Below, in pieces: positions 1 through 7,552 of a stretch of DNA of 12,254 nucleotides (position 1 is its first letter; every line of letters starts with the position of its first letter). The notes beneath the pieces were generated by a model, which worked only from the letters and a program-made list of their open reading frames with translations, ran no database searches and was not told where the DNA came from. The stretch is from CAJBLF01 sp964418415 (GTDB taxonomy: Bacteria > Patescibacteriota > Gracilibacteria > Absconditabacterales > Absconditicoccaceae). A program made the position numbers and the translations under genes. The DNA lies in NCBI GenBank assembly GCA_964418415.1, contig CAYQLB010000024.1, positions 1 through 12,254 on the forward strand, given 5' to 3'.

Positions 1-70
1 TATTGTTACTATAACCTATAACTTTTCTGTTGCACTTGTTTCTATAAATTTGGATTTATAAGAATGTCTA

Positions 71-1771
71 ATGGATCTTCCAAAAAAATTTTTAAATATA
101 ATAGATGAGGTTGTAGTGAATAGACAAAAAGAAAATCTTTGGGATAAGGACCCAAGATTACAGGAGGTTTTACGTTGAAAAAAGAAAGAAGTAGAAGCTA
201 TATTGATTTATCCATATGATGGACCAGATACTAGATTACCATATTCTCATTGAATTTTATCATTTGGATTAAAGAATCTTTGAATCCCAAACAAAGCATA
301 TCCATTTCATGGATGAATATTTTATAATGAAGAACTTGTGACTACATTGATGAGAAGTATAGGAAAATTTAAAATATTCCTTTTAGGGACCTATTTCGAG
401 ACTTTGCCTGATATGATAGAACTTACTAAAAGGATACAACAAGTGGATCCGGAAAATAGATTTGTAATCATGGGATGACAATGAACTACGGATAAAGACG
501 CACGTCAATATGCTCTTGAATCATGAGTAGATGCTATCAATATAGGTCATGCATCACCATTTTTTCGTGTAATGGAATGAATTCATGAAGAAAAACAATT
601 AACAAGAGAAATATTATTTGAAAAAGCAGAATGAGTATTAGCAACTTTAAAACATCCTAATGTTCCCAAAGGAAAATTTCCAGAGTTTTCGTACTTTCCA
701 TTGATGTGATGACCAAAAGAAGATAATCCTTGAGAAATAGTTGTAGATATACCTCATTATTTGGATTGTCCCAATAATTGTGATTTTTGTAGTCAAATGA
801 AAACAGGAAAAACTAATGTTGTAGAAAGTATTATAGAAACGTGTTCTATGATAAAGAAGGATATGCATTACTTAAAATTTAGTTGACCGACATTTGAGGG
901 AAAATTGGTAAAATCATTTAGAGATATATTACAATCTGTGGAAAAAAAACAATGATTCAAACCAAAAACAGGGCTAACATTAGATTCTAAACAATTTCAA
1001 AATAAGAATTATGAAGAGACATTAGCGCTATTGGATGAATTTAGTGCTATAAGTATACAGCTTGGAATAAACGCAGTAAATGGGGAGATAGCAAAAGAAG
1101 TAGGAAGAAATAATAACGGAAAAACTAGGACATCAGAGGAATTACAAGAGGAGATAGATAATGTATTGAGATTTGTAAGGGAACATAATATGCCAAGCGT
1201 AAAAATTGATATGTTAATAACACCGTTTGACACACCGGAGAGTATAGAAAAAATAATAAAACTCCATGCAGAAACACTTAAAATTCAAAAAGAAACAGGA
1301 AAAAATATCTGGATGTATCTTTCTCCACTTGTTCCATATCCAGGGACAAAATTGTATAAAAGACATAAAGATAAAATAGATTTTCGTGATTATTCACAAC
1401 TTGGTTCGCAGTGGTCATACGATCCAACTATATGGAAGTATGATGAGAAACTTTTTTGAACTACATTTTTGAGATATTTTTCAGCACCATTTATGACAGC
1501 AAATGCTACATTACTCACACAAAAGGATGAATTTAGAGAAAATTATTTAGAGTTTCTGGCGCTTAGTATGACTCATCAGTATCTTCAATGAAAGAAAAAT
1601 AAAGAAGATATGGATGTTCTCTTTCCAGAATATAAGGATAGTGAAATGGTGACTGCGATATTTAATGCAATTACAACACAGTCTATAGATTTAACAACCC
1701 ATGCACGACGAAAAGAATTTTTCAAAAACAATCCTGCTAAATATGCTTTTGATCAAATGTCTCCCAGGTAA
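71..1771 (+). CDS. Radical SAM protein with N-terminal B12-binding-like domain
   Basis: The 566-residue protein is continuous only if UGA is Gly (about 16 in-frame UGA codons); it ends in TAA. Cys233, Cys237 and Cys240 form the CPNNCDFC motif (CxxxCxxC), which binds the 4Fe-4S cluster of radical SAM enzymes. Residues about 40-170 look like the Rossmann-type cobalamin-binding domain of BchE-type enzymes: an IYPYDGPDTRLPYSHG start, then VIMGGQGT at about 132-139, then VDAINIGHAS. The DxHxxG motif that supplies a cobalt-ligating His is not visible, so B12 may bind base-off without a His ligand or not at all. The C-terminal half has PLVPYPGTKLY, common near the end of radical SAM barrels. ATG at 71 is the only ATG after the in-frame TAA at 59-61; no Shine-Dalgarno site is seen. 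The substrate is unknown and the neighbours give no clue. The family call is strong; the B12 part is weaker. Confidence 0.88.
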
Positions 1772-1850
1772 TGGTATTACAAGTAATAATGGATTTGGGT
1801 ATAAAATTATATAAATGTTTGTAAAAAAACAATATACTAAAGATGTTTTT

Positions 1851-1878
1851 ACCGTACATGATTTTGTACGGTTTTTTT
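1851..1878 (+). terminator. Intrinsic terminator after the radical SAM gene
   Basis: A perfect 7-bp stem CCGTACA/TGTACGG (1852-1858 with 1865-1871), extended by one A-T pair, closes a 6-nt loop and runs into seven T residues. It lies 80 bp past the stop codon of the radical SAM gene. Its upstream side is not T-rich on the other strand, so it works best for the + strand. Confidence 0.85.
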
Positions 1879-1881
1879 ATA

Positions 1882-1907
1882 AAAAAACTCACCGAAGTGA
1901 GTTTTTT
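1882..1907. terminator. Bidirectional terminator between convergent genes
   Basis: The inverted repeat AAAAAACTCAC / GTGAGTTTTTT surrounds a CGAA tetraloop (1893-1896). The GC-containing core ACTCAC/GTGAGT is flanked by six A on the left and six T on the right, so either strand gives a stem plus U-tract. It would end bL9 transcription coming from the right and back up the terminator just to its left. Two smaller hairpins (AGCC/GGCT at 1911-1922 and AAGCAT/ATGCTT at 1932-1947) lie between it and the bL9 stop codon. Confidence 0.85.
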
Positions 1908-1947
1908 CATCAGCCGATTGGCTAATATGATAAGCATGGTTATGCTT

Positions 1948-2595
1948 CTAGTCCTTAAATTTCTCTTTCAATCTTTTGATAGTTTCAGTTCTTTTTGCTT
2001 GTTTTGCTGCTTCTTTTTCTGCTGCTATCTCTTCCCTAGTTTTTTTTACTTTTTCTTCTTCTGGTTCTGATTTGGCAGTCTTGGAAGATTTATGTTTAGC
2101 TATTTTTTCAGCTTCTTCTGGATCTTGTTCGACTTTTACGGGGATATCTTTCTTGATTTCTTTGTAAAGAAACGGTACAGTGAAGTTTCCAAGTGCTGTT
2201 ATTTTCTTCTTGAGTTTTAGATAATGTGGTTCGATTGCCGTACCATATATTTCATTTATTTTAGAAACTATATCGTTTTCATCAACTTTAGCGTATAAAG
2301 TACCATCCGCGTTTGCTTTTCTTACAAGTATAATGCCCTCGTCGTTATGAAGTTTAACGAAGAGATCTTCAAGTCCTGTAGCTTTCTTTTTTCTCTCAGC
2401 TTCTGCGGCTACCATTTTCTGAGCAAATTTATTTTTATTCATAGAATCAGCTAAGACAGCTATATTCTGAGGTAATAGGATGTTTCTAGCAAAAATTGGT
2501 TTAACTCTAACGATTTCAAACTTCTCTCCGAGATGTTTATCGCTTTGCAAGAGGATGACTTCTACCGTCTTGTTCTCTACTTTTCTCTTTGGCAT
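1948..2595 (-). CDS. rplI: 50S ribosomal protein bL9 with long charged C-terminal tail
   Basis: The 215-residue protein matches bL9, which binds 23S rRNA near the L1 stalk base through its N-terminal domain. Residues about 11-60 hold the N-domain signature: VEVILLQSDKHLGEKFEIV followed by VKPIFARNILLPQNIAV. A Lys/Ala-rich connecting helix follows (about 62-80), then the C-domain (about 80-155). The usual length is near 150 residues; here about 58 extra residues rich in Lys, Glu and Ala form a likely helical tail. The chosen start is ATG at 2595, giving MPKRKVENK. A TTG four codons upstream (2607) is possible but less likely. It has no UGA codons and ends in TAG. A promoter lies just upstream and a shared terminator downstream. 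It stands alone rather than with rpsF or rpsR, at least within this window. Confidence 0.93.
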   Translation of the reverse strand: MPKRKVENKTVEVILLQSDKHLGEKFEIVRVKPIFARNILLPQNIAVLADSMNKNKFAQKMVAAEAERKKKATGLEDLFVKLHNDEGIILVRKANADGTLYAKVDENDIVSKINEIYGTAIEPHYLKLKKKITALGNFTVPFLYKEIKKDIPVKVEQDPEEAEKIAKHKSSKTAKSEPEEEKVKKTREEIAAEKEAAKQAKRTETIKRLKEKFKD

Positions 2596-2645
2596 TGGTA
2601 TATACAAAATGATTAAAAAACTATAACAAAAAAATTGTGCGACCT

Positions 2646-2675
2646 ACTATATACTAATTCCAGGTCCGATTTCAA
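2646..2675 (-). promoter_or_regulatory. Sigma70-type promoter for the bL9 gene
   Basis: On the minus strand TTGAAA (2675-2670) and TATAGT (2651-2646) are separated by 18 bp. Transcription would start near 2638-2640, about 45 nt before the bL9 ATG. It is placed back to back with the + strand promoter at 2731-2759. Confidence 0.55.
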
Positions 2676-2730
2676 ATGAAAATAAAGAGAATATCCAAAA
2701 ACAGGAGTAATGGAAAAAAATGTCAGATTT

Positions 2731-2759
2731 TTGCATTTTTCTAAGAAAAAGGATATAAT
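2731..2759 (+). promoter_or_regulatory. Sigma70-type promoter for the 2798-4267 gene
   Basis: TTGCAT (2731-2736) and a perfect TATAAT (2754-2759) have the ideal 17-bp spacing. The predicted start near 2766 leaves a short leader of about 32 nt before the ATG at 2798. That leader holds a second ATG at 2775, whose 10-codon frame (UGA read as Gly) ends in TAG at 2802-2804, overlapping the main gene's start; whether it is translated is unknown. Confidence 0.75.
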
Positions 2760-2797
2760 AGAGGTAATATTTATATGGGAAAATATATTTCAGATCA

Positions 2798-4267
2798 ATG
2801 ATAGAAGAAATCAAAAATTATACAGAGAAAATTGATACTACCAATATTGCTGAGGAGTTGGATACCTTGAAGCAAGATTTTGTAGATTGAAATGAAAAGG
2901 ATGTTATACCTCCTATCATAAAAAATGTGTATCAGAAATTCATTAACATAAAGACAAAAGATGATATAGCTAATATAGTATTTAATGATTTGGAATGGAC
3001 TGCTTTGAAAGCAAAAAATTCTGAGTTCTGGAACGAAAAATATCAGACCTGATTTTTTGGGAAAAAAATGTATGAATCTTTTAAAGAAGTATTTCCAAAT
3101 CTACAACAAAAACTATCAGAAGGTAATGAAGTATATAAAATGGAACATCCTGAAGAAAAATTTTCTACGAAGGAATTAGAGATACTTAATAATCCTATTG
3201 AAATGAATGATATCAAAGTATCAATAGGGAATATATCATATATATTTACTGAACTTTCTATCGCTGGTGAAAAAATAGCCACCTGCAAACCAATAAAAGA
3301 TGCAAAAGGGGGAGAAAATATATATATTGATGTTCGATCAGTATATTCTTATGGTACATCGGGAACAAAAAGATCTCCTATTGTAATTTCATCAGTATGA
3401 GATAATGAACCACAATTACACGATAGTAATAATATTGCACTTAATGGACGATATCTTGTGGGGGTAGATGGAAATATGTATGCTATAGATGAAAATATGC
3501 GTGTGGTACATGCAGATGGTACACCGAGAGATTTGCTTTGGAATGAAGAATATCAAAGATATGACTACGATAGAAATATGTATAAATGATTTTGGAATGG
3601 CGAATTTGTAAAAGATAATACGGAATATATAGTGTCACTTCAGTACAATGGAGAAAAAATAACTCATCAACAACAAAATATAAAAAAAGAAAAATATATG
3701 TCGTTATATCAAGACTATAGCAAAGAGAAAAATCAGGGGTATATTATGAAATATAATGATAATGGAAGTTGCTATATAGAAAAAAATGGTGTAAAATCCA
3801 TTAATTCAAATAATATTCTTTCATATACAGAAAAAGAATTTACCGATTGGATCCAAGAAGCAGAAAAAGGTTTAGAAGAGAAAATAATAACAAACGAAAA
3901 AGAAAGAAGTGCTCCAGAAAAAAAGCAAGAGATATTTGAAGAATATAAAAAAATATATTGTGTTGAGGACGCGAAAGAAGAAAATAGTGTTTTTGAATTA
4001 AAAGCAGACTATCTCCCAAAGAGAGCAGAAAATGATGTAAATAAAAATAGAAAGTATGGAATAAAATTATGATATCGTAACAATGATCCCCAAAATGAGG
4101 CATATCTTATTATTGTAGATATGGACAAAAATACCGAAGTAATTGGTGCTACAGTAGTATTTCAGCTAACGGATGTAAATTGAAAAAAAATAGTTAAGGA
4201 AAATATATATATCTCTAGTTATATACCATATCACATTTTAGAATACGAAAAAAATGAACCTAAATAA
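2798..4267 (+). CDS. Hypothetical protein, 489 residues, unknown function
   Basis: I do not recognise this protein. It is continuous only with UGA read as Gly (six UGA codons) and ends in TAA. There is no signal peptide or membrane segment, so it is probably cytoplasmic. The first ~110 residues look helical and charged. About 130-230 looks beta-rich, with SIGNISYIFTELSIAGEKI followed by ENIYIDVRSVYSYGTSGTKR. A Tyr/Asn-rich stretch follows, including GRYLVGVDGNMYAIDENMRV. A Lys/Glu-rich, probably coiled segment (about 350-390) follows, then a beta-rich end (EAYLIIVDMDKNTEVIGA). The start ATG at 2798 is the first in frame after the promoter at 2731-2759; no Shine-Dalgarno site is present. It converges on the DUF4230-like gene with only 23 bp between stops and no clear terminator. 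It is probably a lineage-specific protein. Confidence 0.8.
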
Positions 4268-4290
4268 TGAATAGTTATATGAGGATATAA

Positions 4291-4917
4291 TTATTCGGTT
4301 ATAGTGGATCAAGAAATAATGACATTTTTGATTTGAATACCTGCTTTTAGTAGAATGTCTTGGAGCAATGCTGGAGCATTGTTTTTTGCTTCTTCTAATA
4401 TGCCACCGCTTAATGCTTTTTGTACCATTATATCTCATGCTTTGGTTCTCAAGGTTTTTTCCATACGTATTTCGTTTGGAGTAACGATGCCGAGTTTACT
4501 AGTTTGTAATTCTCAGGTAAGAATAGTTTCGAATATGGTAGGATCTCCAAGTGTAATAATGACGGTACCATCACGATCAACTTGTACTGCTCAGGATGCT
4601 AAGGTGCCAAGTTCATATCCAGCAGTGATGATTCACTGTACTTCCAGGGTTACGCCATTGCTAAAGAGTGCACTGCTAACGATCTGATCTATTCCGATAT
4701 CAGGTATAAGTGAGAGGAGTTGTTGTTCTCCTTGGAGCGTTTCCGTAAATTCTTGCTGAGCAGTTTCCAATTTTTGGATAGTGGCAAGTTGAGTGATGAT
4801 AGATGTAGTAGTTTTCTTTATGACTGTTGCTCATTTATATTGCAACCATGCCCAAAAACCATATATACAAACAAGTACGATTATGACGATAATAAGATAT
4901 TTGGTAAATTTTTTCAT
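4291..4917 (-). CDS. DUF4230-like membrane-anchored protein
   Basis: The 208-residue protein has six in-frame UGA codons and ends in TAA. Residues 5-27 (KYLIIVIIVLVCIYGFWAWL and on) form one N-terminal membrane anchor after a short Lys-rich start, so most of the protein should lie outside the membrane. The outer part resembles DUF4230: TIQKLETAQQEFTETLQG, then VTLEVQGIITAGYELGTL, then GTVIITLGDPTIFET, matching the family's pattern of beta strands with a conserved small-residue turn. The family has no established biochemical role. The ATG at 4917 starts MKKF. It is divergent from the DUF192 gene, with a 54-bp AT-rich gap in which no convincing promoter was found. The DUF4230 assignment is by pattern memory and would need a profile search. 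Confidence 0.72.
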
Positions 4918-4971
4918 AAAAAAGAATAAGACAATAAAAAATCTATATTTAGCTGATATATCCAAATAGAA

Positions 4972-5448
4972 ATGAAAAACAATATCAAAAGAAAATATCG
5001 GATTCCTTTCGTGATAGGATTAGTAATATTAGGGGTGATCATATATTTCTTAACTGGACTATTTCATGGATATACCAAGAGGCCTCAAATTTGTCTCTCA
5101 TCAGGAATGTGTTTTGATATAGAAGTAGTGGATACACCTGCAAGCAGACAACAAGGATTGATGTATCGTGAATTTTTACCAGAATGATCTGGAATGCTTT
5201 TTATCTTTGAAGAGTCTGATCTTCATATGTTTTGGATGAAAAACACCTTAATACCTTTGGATATGCTGTGGATAGATGAAAACTTCAATGTAGTCAACAT
5301 ACTAACTGCCCAACCATGTACAGTAAATCCGTGTTCAACCTATAATCCATGAACCTCAGCCAAATATGTCCTTGAAATTAATGCATGAATGGCTGCTAAA
5401 TATGGGATTATTAAGTGAACGACGATGAGACTGATAAATATACAATAA
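4972..5448 (+). CDS. DUF192 family protein with N-terminal membrane anchor
   Basis: The 158-residue protein has four in-frame UGA codons and ends in TAA. Residues about 12-31 are a membrane segment (IPFVIGLVILGVIIYFLTGL). The rest is a clear DUF192 domain: FDIEVVDTPASRQQGLMYR, then GMLFIFEESDLHMFWMKNT, then LIPLDMLWIDE, and near the end AKYVLEINAGMAAKYGI. DUF192 proteins are small secreted or membrane-bound beta proteins of unknown activity, found in bacteria and archaea. Cysteines at CLSSGMC and at PCTVNPC could pair outside the cell. It is the first gene of a same-strand run with rnpA and the permease. ATG at 4972 gives MKNNIKRK; no Shine-Dalgarno site is seen. Confidence 0.88.
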
Positions 5449-5473
5449 AAAACAGGGATAGGGAATATGTGAT

Positions 5474-5944
5474 ATGGTCCTTGTCTCTTGTTCCTTGTTC
5501 CAAGTCCCAATAGTTTTATACAGTAATAAAGTAGTTTTGTTACCAAAAAGACAAAGACTTACTGGCAAAGATGTTATCTTTATGACGAGAAAAAGACAGT
5601 ATATCTGACAAGGGCTGTTCGGTTTTTTTTACATAAAACAGTATGCAAATATACAATATAACCAGTTTTCTTGTCATATAACTATAAAATTGTCAAAAAG
5701 ATCTGTAGTGAGACATATGTTCAAAAGAGCTATCATTCAACGTATCCAGCAGCATAATCTCATTAAGTTCCCTATCAATAATACATTCTATAAATTTTTT
5801 ATCGTTCTTTCCAAAGATCGTATACCAGAGATAGAGAAAAAAATTGCAAATTTTCAAAAAAAAGATACAATTAAGTACATCCAAGATGAATTCGAAAAGT
5901 CATGGAAATGGGTCAATGATAGAATGTATCAGAAAAGAGTATAG
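5474..5944 (+). CDS. rnpA: Ribonuclease P protein component
   Basis: RnpA is the protein subunit of RNase P, which trims 5' leaders from pre-tRNA with the catalytic RNA. The sequence contains LPKRQRLTGKDV, the usual RnpA opening, and KRSVVRHMFKRAIIQRI (residues about 75-91), equivalent to the RNR motif that contacts the RNA, with His in place of the usual Asn. One UGA (Gly) lies in QYIGQGLFG; the stop is TAG. Two starts are possible. ATG at 5474 has AGGGA about 9 nt upstream and gives 156 residues. TTG at 5537 gives 135 residues beginning MLPKRQRL, closer to the usual family length and opening. I list the ATG start, but the first 21 residues are doubtful. It follows the DUF192 gene by 25 bp and precedes the permease by 16 bp. 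The rpmH (bL34) gene that often precedes rnpA is absent. Confidence 0.88.
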
Positions 5945-5960
5945 AATTCAAAAATAAAAA

Positions 5961-7253
5961 ATGAGAAAGTGATTTTATATGGTTAAGATACACATGAAGG
6001 TCTTCAAGAAAATCATACAATGAGGTTCAGATTTTTTTAGATCACTCAAAGCTGATAATAGGAAAGAACTTTTGGAATTAGAGAGATTGGAAAAAAAAAT
6101 CGATGAGCAGAAAAAAGGCGAAAAAAAAACTATAGTCCCTTTTGTTTTTACTAATAGAATGTTTGCGAAGTTTTGGATAATTGGTATGATTATGATTTTT
6201 TTGGGATTGTTTGTCTATAAATCTTTGACGATCATCTACCTGATCTTTATGGCATATATTGTTTCCTTAGCTATAGAAGCAATTATAGATTTTATCCAAA
6301 AATATCTTAAGTATAGAGGAATAGCTATTTTTTTAGCATATCTTTTCATCGTTCTCGTATTCCTATGAGCTATGATTTTTATTATTCCATTTATCCTCAA
6401 TCAGATATCAGATATTGTTACTATATTTGTGGGTAATATCGCTGATTTTCAAACACTTTTACAGACTAAGTCACTCGTTGGTATTATCCAAGATATCAAT
6501 CGATTGCCATGAGGATTAAAAAACGGACTTCTGGAATCGTTTAGCGATCCTGCGGTCGTAGGGGGTGTTCAGAGTCAGTTACAAGCAAATATTTCGCAGA
6601 TCGTTGATTTCGGTACGATGTACGCAAAAAATATTTGAACCATTGCGGTAAATGCTGTTGGTACCTTCTTTACATTTATTACTCAGACATCCATTGTATT
6701 GACGCTTGCTGTGCTTTTCTCTATCCAGAAGGACGCAGTCATGAGATTTATCGCAAGACTCGGTGGAGAGAAGAAATACAAATTCATCTATATGAAACTC
6801 GAGAGGATCTACAAACAACTCGGCATCCGGCTTAAATCACAGCTTTTTCTCTGTATTTTTATGGGATTGACAATGTATGCGGCATTATGGATTCTTGCAT
6901 TGTTCGGCATAGATCTTCCTCAGAAATGAGCATTAGCAGCCATCGTAGCATTGACGGAATTCATCCCATATATAGGGCCTATTGTTTGATGATTGGCAGC
7001 AGCTTTGGTAGCATTCATCAATTTCTGAATCTACGGAGCATTGATTGTCATAGGTGTCATATTCTTGATCCAATGGCTCGAAAATAATGTATTCATTCCA
7101 TTATTGATGAACAAGACCTTGGGTGTCAATCCGGTCGTCATCTTCATCAGCATGATTATCTGAGCATTGATCCTTGGTGTTGTCTGAGTATTGCTCGCTG
7201 TGCCTATTGCAGTGATCATTACGCTCATCCTGGAAAAAACATTTGAAGAATAA
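5961..7253 (+). CDS. AI-2E/PerM family membrane permease
   Basis: The 430-residue protein has about 11 in-frame UGA codons and ends in TAA followed directly by a second TAA. It matches the AI-2E transporter (PerM) family in length and motifs. About 70 charged cytoplasmic residues come first, then membrane segments near 71-86 and 88-125, a central soluble region (about 145-225), and a hydrophobic C-terminal half. That half carries the family signatures ALTEFIPYIGPIVGG (about residues 331-345), IQWLENNVFIPLLMNKTLG and GVVGVLLAVPIAVII. Several UGA-coded glycines fall in these conserved spots. Members export small molecules or ions; the substrate cannot be predicted. Starts at 5961, 5979 and 5994 are all ATG in frame; I use the first, which follows the in-frame TAA at 5955. 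Position suggests co-transcription with rnpA. Confidence 0.9.
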
Positions 7254-7263
7254 TAAGCTTCGC

Positions 7264-7355
7264 GTAATTAGCTCACTGTGTTCGCGTAATATACTTCGTG
7301 TAATGTGCTACGCGTAATGAGCTACGCGTAATACGTCCGCCTATGCGTACGTAAT
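7264..7355 (+). repeat. GTAAT-based short tandem repeat array
   Basis: GTAAT begins at 7264, 7286, 7300, 7314, 7328 and 7351. The middle copies are exactly 14 bp apart. The best unit is GTAATGNGCTACGC: GCTACGCGTAAT occurs twice in a row (7307-7318 and 7321-7332), with diverged copies to the left (TTCGCGTAAT, ACTTCGTGTAAT). The array starts ten bases past the permease stop and ends at a run of eight T. GC content is visibly higher than in the next array. No open frame of note crosses it. Confidence 0.75.
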
Positions 7356-7401
7356 TTTTTTTAAACGCAATACACTCATACTTGAGTTCATCTGAAAATT
7401 C

Positions 7402-7531
7402 ATTACAATACATTACATCCAAATATAATACATTACATCCGATATGATATATTACATCCGATAGGATATATTCCATCCGATAGGATATATTACATCACGA
7501 AGTGATAAATTACGACCGAAGGTCATATTAC
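7402..7531 (+). repeat. ATTAC plus mini-hairpin tandem repeat array
   Basis: ATTAC (one copy ATTCC) begins at 7402, 7412, 7432, 7451, 7470, 7489, 7509 and 7527, giving a period of 18-20 bp after the first short step. The unit is ATTAC followed by a tiny palindrome: ATCCGATAGGAT at 7456-7467 and 7475-7486, ATCACGAAGTGAT at 7494-7506, GACCGAAGGTC at 7514-7524. Stem sequences differ between units, yet both arms change together, so pairing is kept. ATTAC is the reverse complement of GTAAT in the array to the left, so the two arrays face each other across the T-run at 7355. The array ends about 20 bp before the MurF-like start. Confidence 0.8.
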
Positions 7532-7552
7532 TTTTAGCATATAAGTATGCAT

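Noticed and set aside
2..61. Open frame IVTITYNFSVALVSINLDL ending in TAA at 59-61, possible tail of an upstream gene
   Set aside because: Only 19 codons are visible and nothing identifies them; chance open frames of this length are common in AT-rich DNA.
71..1771. Pseudogene reading: many UGA stops inside the radical SAM and other genes
   Set aside because: UGA occurs in frame across nearly all genes, at conserved Gly positions, without frameshifts or UAA/UAG; recoding explains it.
2775..2804. Ten-codon leader frame overlapping the start of the 2798 gene
   Set aside because: Too short to judge; noted in the promoter entry but not called as a gene.
4268..4290. Terminator between the convergent genes ending at 4267 and 4291
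   Set aside because: Only a weak ATAA/TTAT pairing is present, with no stable stem or T-run.
4918..4971. Divergent promoters in the gap between the DUF4230-like and DUF192 genes
   Set aside because: The gap is AT-rich with several TATA-like words but no -35/-10 pair at suitable spacing.
7273..7476. Minus-strand open frame of 67 codons across the repeats
   Set aside because: It is built from the repeat words, has no recognisable domain and overlaps the array; most likely chance.
7264..7531. Possible CRISPR array
   Set aside because: Repeats are 5-14 bp, the period is 14-20 bp, and the intervening sequences are related palindromes rather than unique spacers; no cas gene is present.
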